A DNA stretch of 14,737 nucleotides, taken from a bacterium (GTDB taxonomy: Bacteria; UBA10199; DSSB01). The translations under genes were made by a program, and so were the position numbers. This document shows, piece after piece, positions 8,235 through 14,579 of the stretch. Each line of letters begins with the position of its first letter. Positions within the stretch are counted from its first letter, which is position 1. The notes beneath the pieces are model-generated. The model was not told the origin of the DNA, searched no databases, and saw only the letters and a program-made list of their open reading frames with translations. The stretch spans positions 1-14,737 of the forward strand of contig JAUHYS010000023.1 in the NCBI GenBank assembly GCA_030426445.1. The letters run 5' to 3'.

Positions 8235-8532
8235 GCTGTGATCCTAGTTCTTCAAGTGTGATCGCATTTCTTAAATTTTTTTCATCTTTGACGCGATCCA
8301 AGACATTTTTTTGTTTTGAGACACGGTCTAAGTTATGTTTGAGTTCCTCGATCAGGTCCATGAGCTCGTCATAATACTTTTGGCTTAGTAGCACCGCCTC
8401 GGGTTTATCATTGCGTGTGACAATGAAACGCTTTTTTCTTTCTAGACGGAGTCGATCAACGTATTTGCGGATATCTCTGCTTAAAAGCGTGATGGGGACT
8501 TCTTCTTCATGGCTTTGGAGTGATTTTTTCAT
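8218..8532 (-). CDS. Phd/YefM-type antitoxin
   Basis: Protein of 104 aa with the Phd/YefM fold: strand and helix ITLLSRDIRKYVDRL, then KKRFIVTRNDKPEAVLLSQKYYDELMDLIEEL. The second segment matches the typical dimerisation and DNA-binding half (I.R.GKP.AVL....Y). Residues about 62-104 form a charged, helical, probably flexible tail that would wrap and neutralise the toxin. It is first in the operon and overlaps the toxin by 17 bp. Such antitoxins repress their own promoter. An AAAGG ribosome-binding site precedes the ATG. An imperfect inverted repeat at 8563-8590 (ATTTTT..ATG-CTGC-CAT..AAAAAT) could be an operator, but this is weak. Confidence 0.85.
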   Translation of the reverse strand: MKKSLQSHEEEVPITLLSRDIRKYVDRLRLERKKRFIVTRNDKPEAVLLSQKYYDELMDLIEELKHNLDRVSKQKNVLDRVKDEKNLRNAITLEELGSQHGLEK

Positions 8533-8616
8533 GATTCAGACCTTTCACTTTTCTTTTATGAAATTTTTTCTCATGCTGCCATATAAAAATGAAAGTTAGG
8601 ATTTTTTTATGGAATA

Positions 8617-8682
8617 AGGGCAAATGATGATTTGCCCCTACAAATCTTTATATAAATGTAGGGGCGAAAAATCTTTCGCCCT
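8617..8682. repeat. REP/MITE-like inverted repeat forming three alternative hairpins; possible bidirectional terminator
   Basis: Long arms 8617-8642 and 8657-8682 are inverted copies with a few changes; the best part is GCCCCTACA (8634-8642) with TGTAGGGGC (8657-8665). Each arm is also a hairpin of its own: GGGCAAAT/ATTTGCCC (8618-8637) and GGGCGAAA/TTTCGCCC (8662-8681). Sequences of the GGGGC...GCCCCTACA type are widespread dispersed repeats in bacterial genomes. It lies between hemH and the toxin-antitoxin promoter and includes the hemH stop codon (8681-8683), so it probably also ends hemH transcription. Confidence 0.75.
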
Positions 8683-9694
8683 ATTTACCTTGTAGCATTT
8701 CACTCAAACTTTTTACCCAAAGTGGGTGAGCATTTAAAGAGGGAACCAGTGCTAAATCTTCTCCGCCTGCTGCAATAAAAGATTCACGAGCACGAATGCC
8801 AATTTCTTCTAAAGTTTCCAAACAGTCCGCAACAAAGGAAGGGCAAAAAATTAACAGGCGTTTTTTGTTTTGCTTGGCGAGATCTGTGATCAAAATATCT
8901 GTAAAAGGTTCAATCCAAGGCGTTCTGCCCAAGCGAGATTGAAAGCAGATGCTGTAATCTTGGCTAGGTATTGCTAGCTCTTTTGCAATCAAGTGCGCAG
9001 AATGAAAACAATGTGCGCGATAGCACAAGCCGTTGGCAGGAATAATGCGCTCACAACAGTCGGTTTTTTTTAAACAATGTTGACCGCCAATATCCTGTTT
9101 TAAAATATGCCTTACCGGAAGGCCGTGAAAGCTAAATAAAATATGGTCGGGTTGAAATTCCTCGATGCTTTTTTTTCCGATTTCAGAAAAGCTCTTAATA
9201 AAGCCAGCATTTTCAAAAAAAGACGGCAAAATTTTAAGTGTGGGTAAATCTTCTATTTGTTTTTCGACTTGATAAACCTTTGCCAAACTAGAGCCCGTCG
9301 AAGAGGCGGCATATTGTGGGTAGAGCGGCAATACTCTAATTTCTTTGACCTGCTTGGCTTTTAATTTGAGTAAAGCCGATTGGATGTCGGGCTCTCCATA
9401 GCGCATGGCAAATTCTACATGAAAATCATTTCCCATTTCTACTTGTAGGGCTTGAGCCAGTTCACGCGTATGAATCAATAGGGGCGAACCTTTTTTTTCC
9501 CAAATTGATTGATAAGCCAGGGCTGACTTGGGTGCGCGAAAAGGTGCGATAATCAGGTGAACTAATAGCCATCGTGCGATTGGGTTGATGTCGATGACAT
9601 AAGGATCGGAAAGGAATTCTCTAAGGTACTTTCTGACTTCCTTAACGTGAGGAGAGCGTGGTGTGCCTAAGTTGATAAGTAAAATTCCGATCAT
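8681..9694 (-). CDS. hemH: Ferrochelatase HemH
   Basis: Inserts Fe2+ into protoporphyrin IX, the final step of protoheme synthesis; membrane-associated or cytoplasmic. At 337 aa it has the usual bacterial length. It opens with the family start GILLINLGTP. Catalytic His190 lies in FSFHGLP and Glu293 in CLETLEEIG. YPQYAASSTGSS (125-136) is also conserved. Unusually, residues 207-229 hold five cysteines (Cys207, 213, 214, 224, 229) just after the catalytic His region. Such an internal Cys cluster is compatible with an iron-sulphur cluster, reported for a subset of bacterial ferrochelatases. The start is 6 bp after hemJ, with little ribosome-binding site, so translational coupling is likely. The stop codon lies within the downstream repeat. 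Confidence 0.96.
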   Translation of the reverse strand: MIGILLINLGTPRSPHVKEVRKYLREFLSDPYVIDINPIARWLLVHLIIAPFRAPKSALAYQSIWEKKGSPLLIHTRELAQALQVEMGNDFHVEFAMRYGEPDIQSALLKLKAKQVKEIRVLPLYPQYAASSTGSSLAKVYQVEKQIEDLPTLKILPSFFENAGFIKSFSEIGKKSIEEFQPDHILFSFHGLPVRHILKQDIGGQHCLKKTDCCERIIPANGLCYRAHCFHSAHLIAKELAIPSQDYSICFQSRLGRTPWIEPFTDILITDLAKQNKKRLLIFCPSFVADCLETLEEIGIRARESFIAAGGEDLALVPSLNAHPLWVKSLSEMLQGK

Positions 9695-9700
9695 AAAAAA

Positions 9701-10135
9701 CTAAAATGGCCTAATAACAACAAAAATCACGATTGCAATTAAACATACAGTGGGTATTTCATTGATCCAGCGGCAGGCCTTTTCACTGAGGAAGAAATTC
9801 CCTTTTGAAAATTTTTTAAGCGTGATGCCAGCAAAGATTTGATAGCCGATTAAAAGAAAGACAAAAGTGAGTTTTGCATGCATCCAGCCAGCTTTCATGA
9901 CTGCAGGATTGAGCGCAATTAAAACCACGCCGGCGATAATCGTTAACAGCATGGCGGGGTGCATAATCATGTAAAGCAGTTTGCGTTCCATCACCGAGTA
10001 GGCTTGACAGAGTTCGGTTTTACCTTGGTGTTTAGCATGATAGACAAAAAGCCGAAAAATATAAAAGAGCCCGGCAAACCAAGCCACCATAAAAATAATA
10101 TGTAATGCACGTGTCCATTGATAGATGGATTCCAT
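9701..10135 (-). CDS. hemJ: Protoporphyrinogen IX oxidase HemJ
   Basis: Small integral inner-membrane protein (144 aa, about four hydrophobic segments: roughly 10-31, 53-76, 85-104 and 128-143). It has the HemJ/UPF0093 pattern: LHIIFMVAWFAGLFYIFRLFVYH near the start in two overlapping pieces (12-20 and 21-33), GWMHAKL with Lys88, and RWINEIPT (122-129) near the end. His12 and Lys88 match the invariant His and Lys of HemJ. HemJ oxidises protoporphyrinogen IX to protoporphyrin IX, the substrate of the next gene, hemH; this pairing supports the call. An AAGGAA ribosome-binding site precedes the ATG. No hemG or hemY is in the window. Confidence 0.93.
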   Translation of the reverse strand: MESIYQWTRALHIIFMVAWFAGLFYIFRLFVYHAKHQGKTELCQAYSVMERKLLYMIMHPAMLLTIIAGVVLIALNPAVMKAGWMHAKLTFVFLLIGYQIFAGITLKKFSKGNFFLSEKACRWINEIPTVCLIAIVIFVVIRPF

Positions 10136-10169
10136 AGTCTTTCCTTTTTAAAACTTTTTTGATGAGTTT

Positions 10170-10961
10170 TTACTTTAGAGGAATGGTTACTTCATCTCCT
10201 ACCTGAAGTTCAAGGAGTTTCTGGATAGAGCTTTGGTTGAGACAGATTTCTAAAAAGCCATTGCTGCTAAAAATCATAATAGGTTCATTAGGGCGGCCTT
10301 CGGCATAATGCGAACAAAATTTTGAAAGCGTGGTTTTTGAATCGTTTTGAATCGAAGCCGCAAACTCCAGTTTGGGAAAATAATGTTCAATGGTTTGTTT
10401 CTTAATATTGGTTATCGCATTGCCAAAACGGTCGATACTAATAATTTGACCCAAGATTTTTTCTTCATCGATTTTGGGGTCTTGTTCCGTTAACTGATAA
10501 ATCGTTTTAAGAGGGGACCCCAATTGATCGAGGGGTGTTCCATTGGCCAAGTGGCCGGCAACCGCAGCAAAAATATCTCTGCCATGAAAGGTATGGCTGA
10601 CTGGATTTAAAAAATACTTTTCCTGATTAAGGTGCAAAATTTTTTCTATTTTTGTTTCTTTAAGAGGGAGGGTTAAAATGCCGTTATCGGGAGCAATAAA
10701 GACATAGTCCTGGGTTTTAACCAAAATGGGTTTGCGCTCGCTGCCCACGCCCGGATCAATGACACAGACAAAAATCGAATTTTGAGGAAAAAATTGATAG
10801 CTGCGCTGCAAAACCAGGCTGGCATGTAAGATATCAAAAGAGGGCAATTCATGGGCTAAATCCATGATTTCTGTTTTGGGAGCCAAACTGCGAATGACTC
10901 CCTTCATGGTGCCCACATAGCCATCTCGCCACCCAAAATCAGTCAGTAAAACAATACACAT
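10170..10961 (-). CDS. SAM hydrolase / SAM hydroxide adenosyltransferase (DUF62 family)
   Basis: Member of the SAM-dependent hydroxide adenosyltransferase family, relatives of fluorinase and chlorinase, 263 aa. It splits S-adenosylmethionine with water to adenosine and L-methionine. The N-terminus LLTDFGWRDGYVGTMKG (5-21) is typical. The family's Asp-Arg-His set is visible as Asp69 and Arg76 (IDPGVGSERKP) and His126 (TFHGRDIF), with the expected spacing. FIAPDNGILT (88-97) and the C-terminal region ISIDRFGNAITNI (174-186) also match. The physiological role of the family is not well defined. The gene is 34 bp before hemJ in the same direction and may head that operon. The ATG lacks a clear ribosome-binding site and lies 9 bases after a TATAAT. 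Confidence 0.9.
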   Translation of the reverse strand: MCIVLLTDFGWRDGYVGTMKGVIRSLAPKTEIMDLAHELPSFDILHASLVLQRSYQFFPQNSIFVCVIDPGVGSERKPILVKTQDYVFIAPDNGILTLPLKETKIEKILHLNQEKYFLNPVSHTFHGRDIFAAVAGHLANGTPLDQLGSPLKTIYQLTEQDPKIDEEKILGQIISIDRFGNAITNIKKQTIEHYFPKLEFAASIQNDSKTTLSKFCSHYAEGRPNEPIMIFSSNGFLEICLNQSSIQKLLELQVGDEVTIPLK

Positions 10962-10970
10962 ATCCAGATA

Positions 10971-10976
10971 ATTATA
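10971..10976 (-). promoter_or_regulatory. TATAAT -10 element next to the SAM hydrolase start (possible leaderless transcript)
   Basis: A perfect minus-strand TATAAT ends 9 bases before the ATG at 10959-10961. If used as a -10 box, transcription would start at or within about three bases of the start codon. This agrees with the lack of a Shine-Dalgarno sequence. No good -35 hexamer is found at 16-18 bases upstream, so confidence is limited. Confidence 0.35.
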
Positions 10977-11080
10977 ACCCGAGTTTGGGATTTGTTATAG
11001 AAAAAAGAAGGTTTTTTTAGGGTAAAAAAACGTCTAACTTATTGAAATTTAAAGAAAAAATAAAAAAATGATGCTCAAAT

Positions 11081-11105
11081 GTCCAACGCGTTGTCAGTGT
11101 TGGAC
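11081..11105 (-). terminator. Hairpin downstream of htrA, possible terminator
   Basis: A 9-bp stem (GTCCAACAC with GCGTTGGAC on the minus strand, one G-T pair, 7-base loop) lies about 120 bases after the htrA stop. On the minus strand a run of seven T (TTTTTTTA) follows about 14 bases after the stem, farther than ideal for an intrinsic terminator. The embedded CAACGCGTTG palindrome leaves open an operator for the downstream gene. Confidence 0.35.
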
Positions 11106-11225
11106 TTTTGGGAAGGCCAGAGACGACCCGCTATTATGATAAAAACTAAGCGATTTTTTCAGCATTGGCAATGATTTAATGAACACTATTTGATTTTTTC
11201 ATAAGCTATTTATCGACGCTCTCTC

Positions 11226-12638
11226 TTAAAGAGTGAAGCTATAATAACTCATCATAGCCCCCCTTTTAATCGCCAGATTCAGCATCTCTCCTGATGGGGT
11301 TTTATTGACAATTTCAATAAAATCACGGGTGCTATAAATGGCTTTATTATTGACTTGTAAGATAATGTCTCCCACCTGAAGCCCTAAAGAAGCGGCTGGA
11401 GAGCCTCTTTCCACACCGACGATAATGACTCCCTCGTTGCTGGATAACTTGTTTTTAATACGCTCAACACTGTTGAGTTTGCGAACACTGATACCCAGTT
11501 TTTTGCGTTTACCTTGAGGTGTTGTTAAGCTTGCAGTGGGACGGTTACTTTTTAGAGAACCTAGCTTCACTTCTAGAGTTCTGGCTTTGCCATTGCGTAA
11601 GATTTCGATTTCGACATCAGAACCCACCGGAGACTGGGAAACATAAATCGGCAAATCTTGCTTATGCAAAATGGGTTTTTGATTAAATTTTAAAATAATG
11701 TCTCCGGTTTGCAGCCCAGCCTGCTCTGCTGGGGTTCCCTCATAAACCATGGCGACTAAAGCCCCTTTGGGTGTCCCCAGTCCTAATTTTTTGGCGAGTT
11801 CCGCATCGATTTCCTTTAGGCCCACACCCAAATAGCCGCGTTCCACTTTTCCATTTTTAATCAATTGGGGAATAATCGCCTTAGCCATGTTAATTGGTAT
11901 GGCAAAACCAATGCCTTGGCCTCCGCGAATAATCGCTGTGTTGACACCAATGACTTCTCCGTTGAGATTAAATAAAGGCCCGCCCGAATTGCCTGGGTTA
12001 ATCGAGGCATCCGTTTGTAAAAAGTTGTCATAAGGGCCGGCTCCAATCACGCGGCCTTTGGCGCTTAAAATCCCGGCCGTGACCGTATGTCCCAAGCCAA
12101 AAGGGTTGCCCACAGCGACCACCCAGTCACCAATTTTTAAACCGTCCGAGTTGCCTAGTTTAACCGCGGGTAAATTGGCGGGTGGGTTGATTTTGATTAC
12201 GGCAATATCCAGTTGGGCATCTCGGCCGATGATTTTTGCATCAAAGCTGCGGCCATCCGAAAGAATGACCTGGATTTCATCCGCATTTTTGACCACATGA
12301 TTATTGGTGATGATGTAGCCTTGAGAATCGATAACAAAGCCGGAACCCAGCGAGTTGGGGCGGCTGATGCTATCGTGAGAATCATAACCGTAATAGTGCA
12401 TGAAAGGGCTATTAGAAACTTTTTTGGTTGTGCTGATATTCACCACACTAGGTTGAGCCCTTTGTGACAGGTTTGAAAAAGACTCTGGTGCGTTGTTAGG
12501 AGGCGAGTAAAGGGGGGTTGGATTGGTTTGCGCATTGCTATGGCTGGGCCAATTGACCTTAAATGAAAGGCCTAAGCCCACCGCAAGCACAAAGACGCTA
12601 ACAAAGAATACAATTTTAAAACTTGTTTTTTTATTCAT
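11226..12638 (-). CDS. HtrA/Deg-family periplasmic serine protease with two PDZ domains
   Basis: Envelope protein quality-control protease, 470 aa. Residues about 8-26 form a hydrophobic N-terminal anchor or signal. The trypsin-like domain (about 60-262) has the catalytic triad His114 (TNNHVV), Asp144 (QLDIAVIK) and Ser218 (GNSGGPL). Two PDZ domains follow: about 268-360, opening with GYLGVGL, and about 380-468. This layout fits DegP/DegQ/MucD-type proteins; I do not assign one symbol because they cannot be told apart here. The loop with HYYGYDSHDS is short compared with the DegP LA loop, nearer DegQ or DegS. Its ATG overlaps the upstream stop as ATGA (12635-12638), with AAGAGG before it, so it is translationally coupled to the DUF1844 gene. 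Confidence 0.95.
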   Translation of the reverse strand: MNKKTSFKIVFFVSVFVLAVGLGLSFKVNWPSHSNAQTNPTPLYSPPNNAPESFSNLSQRAQPSVVNISTTKKVSNSPFMHYYGYDSHDSISRPNSLGSGFVIDSQGYIITNNHVVKNADEIQVILSDGRSFDAKIIGRDAQLDIAVIKINPPANLPAVKLGNSDGLKIGDWVVAVGNPFGLGHTVTAGILSAKGRVIGAGPYDNFLQTDASINPGNSGGPLFNLNGEVIGVNTAIIRGGQGIGFAIPINMAKAIIPQLIKNGKVERGYLGVGLKEIDAELAKKLGLGTPKGALVAMVYEGTPAEQAGLQTGDIILKFNQKPILHKQDLPIYVSQSPVGSDVEIEILRNGKARTLEVKLGSLKSNRPTASLTTPQGKRKKLGISVRKLNSVERIKNKLSSNEGVIIVGVERGSPAASLGLQVGDIILQVNNKAIYSTRDFIEIVNKTPSGEMLNLAIKRGAMMSYYSFTL

Positions 12639-13159
12639 TTTGGGACCTCTTGCGGTGAATTTTGTTGTGCATTGACATAAAGCATTCTCAGTTCATAGAG
12701 CAGTGCTTGTAGGATTTGGGCTTCTTCCATGCTTAAATTACCCTTGGTTTTTCTTTCGAGCATTTCCAATAGATCAATGGCTTGTTTGGCTTGAGGGAGG
12801 CTTTGAGGCATTCCGCTACTTTCTCCAGGGCCTCCCAGCCCCAGGGCGCTTTGAGCCGTGGTAGCCAAAGAAATCAAGAGAGAGTTAAAATCATTGTCCA
12901 AGCCGTGAGAAGGGGGTTGACTTGGATTTTGTTGATTTGAGGGGGCTTCATTCCGTGCTTCTTGAGGGGGAGTTTCTTTATGAAAAGCGTGGGTCTCAGG
13001 CTCTTGGGGCTTGGTTTGGATTTCTTCTGGGGAAGATGGGGTCTCTATTTTTTCGCTTTCTTCGTCTTGAATGTCGTCTCGAGGCGTTCCCTCTAATGTA
13101 AATCGTCTGCGATCATTGACTTTTAGCGTTGATTTTTCTTGTTTTTTTTCTTCTGACAT
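12635..13159 (-). CDS. DUF1844 protein with disordered acidic N-terminal half
   Basis: Protein of 174 aa from the chosen start. Residues about 90-163 match DUF1844: FNSLLISLATTAQSALGLG, a Gly-rich turn, then LPQAKQAIDLLEMLERKTKG and EEAQILQALLYELRMLYV. The first part is basic (VNDRRRFTLEG), then a long Glu/Pro/Gln-rich stretch likely to be disordered. DUF1844 has no established function but is common in deltaproteobacteria-like genomes. I start at 13159 (MSEEKKQEK) because GAGG lies 7 bases before this ATG; a start 63 bases upstream would give 195 aa but adds an unlikely Cys/Arg-rich tail. It overlaps htrA by 4 bp, suggesting a shared envelope or proteostasis role. Confidence 0.88.
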   Translation of the reverse strand: MSEEKKQEKSTLKVNDRRRFTLEGTPRDDIQDEESEKIETPSSPEEIQTKPQEPETHAFHKETPPQEARNEAPSNQQNPSQPPSHGLDNDFNSLLISLATTAQSALGLGGPGESSGMPQSLPQAKQAIDLLEMLERKTKGNLSMEEAQILQALLYELRMLYVNAQQNSPQEVPK

Positions 13160-13266
13160 CTCATTTCCTCTGTGATAGCGCCTGCAACGTTTTACTTGGT
13201 TTTTTACGCTACAGACCTGCATTTAGGTTTAAGCGCTTTGTTGTCCTTAATTAAAGACACATTAGG

Positions 13267-13295
13267 GAGATAAGTTGCCTGGAAAGAGCTGTCAA
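13267..13295 (-). promoter_or_regulatory. Candidate promoter for the DUF1844-htrA operon
   Basis: A perfect minus-strand TTGACA (13290-13295) is followed after 17 bases by TATCTC (13267-13272), a poor -10. It lies between the RES toxin stop and the DUF1844 start and would leave a leader of about 100 bases. No heat-shock-type CCCCAT element at the usual spacing was found. Confidence 0.4.
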
Positions 13296-13339
13296 GGTGG
13301 ATTTATGAGGTTTTGACTTCGAGTGGGTTAAAAACTTTT

Positions 13340-14035
13340 TCAAGAATGAGTCAACTCACTACCCGTATAAACCTCGGTCCCTTCCTGTGTGAATACACAT
13401 TTAATATACTTGAGATGCCCCCGGTCTTTTTGAATAGCGGACGAGTCAAAAATCGGTATGCAAACCCCTTTATTATCACGTGCCGAAGGGACTCTTAAAA
13501 GCTGTGCCTGTTTTTTGCGAAAGTCTTTGGCCAATTCTTGGCAATAAGGGTAACCGGATTCATCTTGAGAGCTTAATTTTTTTTGATCTAGCTTGAAATT
13601 TTGAGTCAAATCCACGGCTCTTTTTGTCGCGATTTGCAAGTGCGCCAATCTTAAATCTATTTGAACAGGCCTATGAAGTATCTCTTCTTCGTAAAAATTT
13701 CTTTTATGATAAAGCGATTCTGCTAAGGCAGTTTTTTCAGACTCGGCGCTATAAAGTACGCCAAAACTTCCATCCGAATAGCGGCTACGGTACCAATTTT
13801 GAGGGTTGAATTTTTTGGAGATTTCTTGCTGAATTTCGCTTTGCTGCGAACGCTGAAAACTTCTCTCGGCTGCTGGAAGCTCTGCAAAAGCCTGGTCAGG
13901 GTAATAAAGGGATTCTAATAGGCTCTGCTCTTGCGGGCTGCATAAATCATCCAATAAATTTTGGCTGGGATGGGCGGTAGAAAAGGCTCGAAAAACTTTT
14001 TTTTGATACGCAAAAAAATTAACGTGTTCGCTCAT
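13340..14035 (-). CDS. RES-domain toxin (ParT/MbcT-like, probable NAD-targeting)
   Basis: Protein of 231 aa with a RES domain at about 81-220: WYRSRYSDGSFGVLYSAE, then TALAESLYHK and LLRVPSARDNKGVCIPIF. The family's conserved Arg, Glu and Ser are matched by Arg85, Glu106 and Ser184. RES toxins degrade or transfer ADP-ribose from NAD+, halting growth unless neutralised. The N-terminal 80 residues are an extension with Glu/Gln-rich helices (about 50-75). It overlaps the Xre/ParS-type antitoxin by 17 bp and lacks its own Shine-Dalgarno sequence, so translation is probably coupled. The choice between NAD+ hydrolase, phosphorylase or ADP-ribosyltransferase cannot be made from the sequence. Confidence 0.87.
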   Translation of the reverse strand: MSEHVNFFAYQKKVFRAFSTAHPSQNLLDDLCSPQEQSLLESLYYPDQAFAELPAAERSFQRSQQSEIQQEISKKFNPQNWYRSRYSDGSFGVLYSAESEKTALAESLYHKRNFYEEEILHRPVQIDLRLAHLQIATKRAVDLTQNFKLDQKKLSSQDESGYPYCQELAKDFRKKQAQLLRVPSARDNKGVCIPIFDSSAIQKDRGHLKYIKCVFTQEGTEVYTGSELTHS

Positions 14036-14426
14036 AATCTAAATATCGCCGTATGGCGGTGATGCCTTCCTTGCCATCTTCAAACATGATTTCCAAGGCG
14101 CTGTGATTACCAAAACGCTTTCGCGGTAGCTGGACCCATTGATAGGCGGTTTTTTGATCATAAGGGAATAAAAGCCGCAATGACTTATGAATGTTTAACA
14201 GGTCCACGACTCTTTCAAATTTGTCTCGGTCATGAGGTAAGGGGCTGCGGCCTTTTCGCATGTTGTCGAGTTGAGTGCGTTTTTCCTGATAAGACCAGCC
14301 TAATAATTGGGCTTCTTCATCACGCTTTAAACCCCATAATTTAGTCAGATTAAAAAAGGCCTTGCTTAAAGCAAAACGCCTTTCTTTGGAATCTAAACTT
14401 GGATTTTGCAGTGCCACCTGTTTCAT
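14019..14426 (-). CDS. Xre/MbcA/ParS-family antitoxin
   Basis: Protein of 135 aa. Residues about 17-62 form a helical region with an HTH-like segment (FNLTKLWGLKRDEEAQLLGWS). The C-terminal half is the Xre/MbcA/ParS toxin-binding type, ending in ALEIMFEDGKEGITAIRRYLDYER (split: 110-120 and 121-133), where G-x-x-x-I-R-R-Y-L is characteristic. It precedes and overlaps the RES toxin, the standard order. Members of this family bind the toxin and repress the operon. The ribosome-binding site is poor. Palindromes TATCATGATA (14437-14446) and the perfect inverted repeat at 14511-14530 lie just upstream and are candidate operators. Confidence 0.87.
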   Translation of the reverse strand: MKQVALQNPSLDSKERRFALSKAFFNLTKLWGLKRDEEAQLLGWSYQEKRTQLDNMRKGRSPLPHDRDKFERVVDLLNIHKSLRLLFPYDQKTAYQWVQLPRKRFGNHSALEIMFEDGKEGITAIRRYLDYERTR

Positions 14427-14510
14427 GATTTAAGACTATCATGATAAATATGTATAAACAAGCATTTAATTTATTATTAAATAATATATAGTTGTATTTA
14501 AAATTAATAA

Positions 14511-14530
14511 TTATGTATTTTTATACATAA
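14511..14530. promoter_or_regulatory. Perfect inverted repeat upstream of the RES/Xre operon, candidate operator
   Basis: TTATGTAT and ATACATAA form perfect 8-bp arms around TTTT, about 85 bases before the antitoxin start. ATGTATA recurs at 14450-14456, nearer the gene. Spacing and repetition suit binding by a dimeric Xre-type repressor. The region is very AT-rich, so chance is not excluded. Confidence 0.4.
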
Positions 14531-14579
14531 AAAAATCAAGACGGAGTCATACTATTATTTATTCCATACTCCTCTTGAT
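14529..14579 (-). terminator. Intrinsic terminator of a minus-strand transcript from beyond the window
   Basis: On the minus strand a 12-bp stem forms from ATCAAGA/TCTTGAT (14573-14579 with 14535-14541) and GGAGT/ACTCC (14568-14572 with 14543-14547), with one bulged base and a 20-base loop. Seven T follow immediately (14529-14535 read in reverse; the first T overlaps the stem end). No minus-strand gene lies between it and the right edge, so it should serve a gene outside the window and insulate the toxin-antitoxin operon. Confidence 0.55.

Larger units (their letters stand above)
10962..11225. other. 264-bp intergenic region with two inverted repeats
   Basis: Besides the TATAAT it holds two clear structures. 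At 11011-11031 GTTTTTTTA and TAAAAAAAC form perfect 9-bp arms around GGG. At 11081-11105 GTCCAACGC pairs with GTGTTGGAC (one G-T pair); within it CAACGCGTTG (11084-11093) is a perfect 10-bp palindrome. The rest is AT-rich, with no gene evident. Confidence 0.6.

Noticed and set aside
13160..13222. N-terminal extension of the DUF1844 protein
   Set aside because: The extension is Cys/Arg-rich and has no good ribosome-binding site, while the start at 13159 has GAGG 7 bases before it.
13255..13300. Heat-shock (sigma32-like) promoter for DUF1844-htrA
   Set aside because: CTTGACA is present, but the only CTCCCTAAT-like partner is about 20 bases away, outside the normal spacing.
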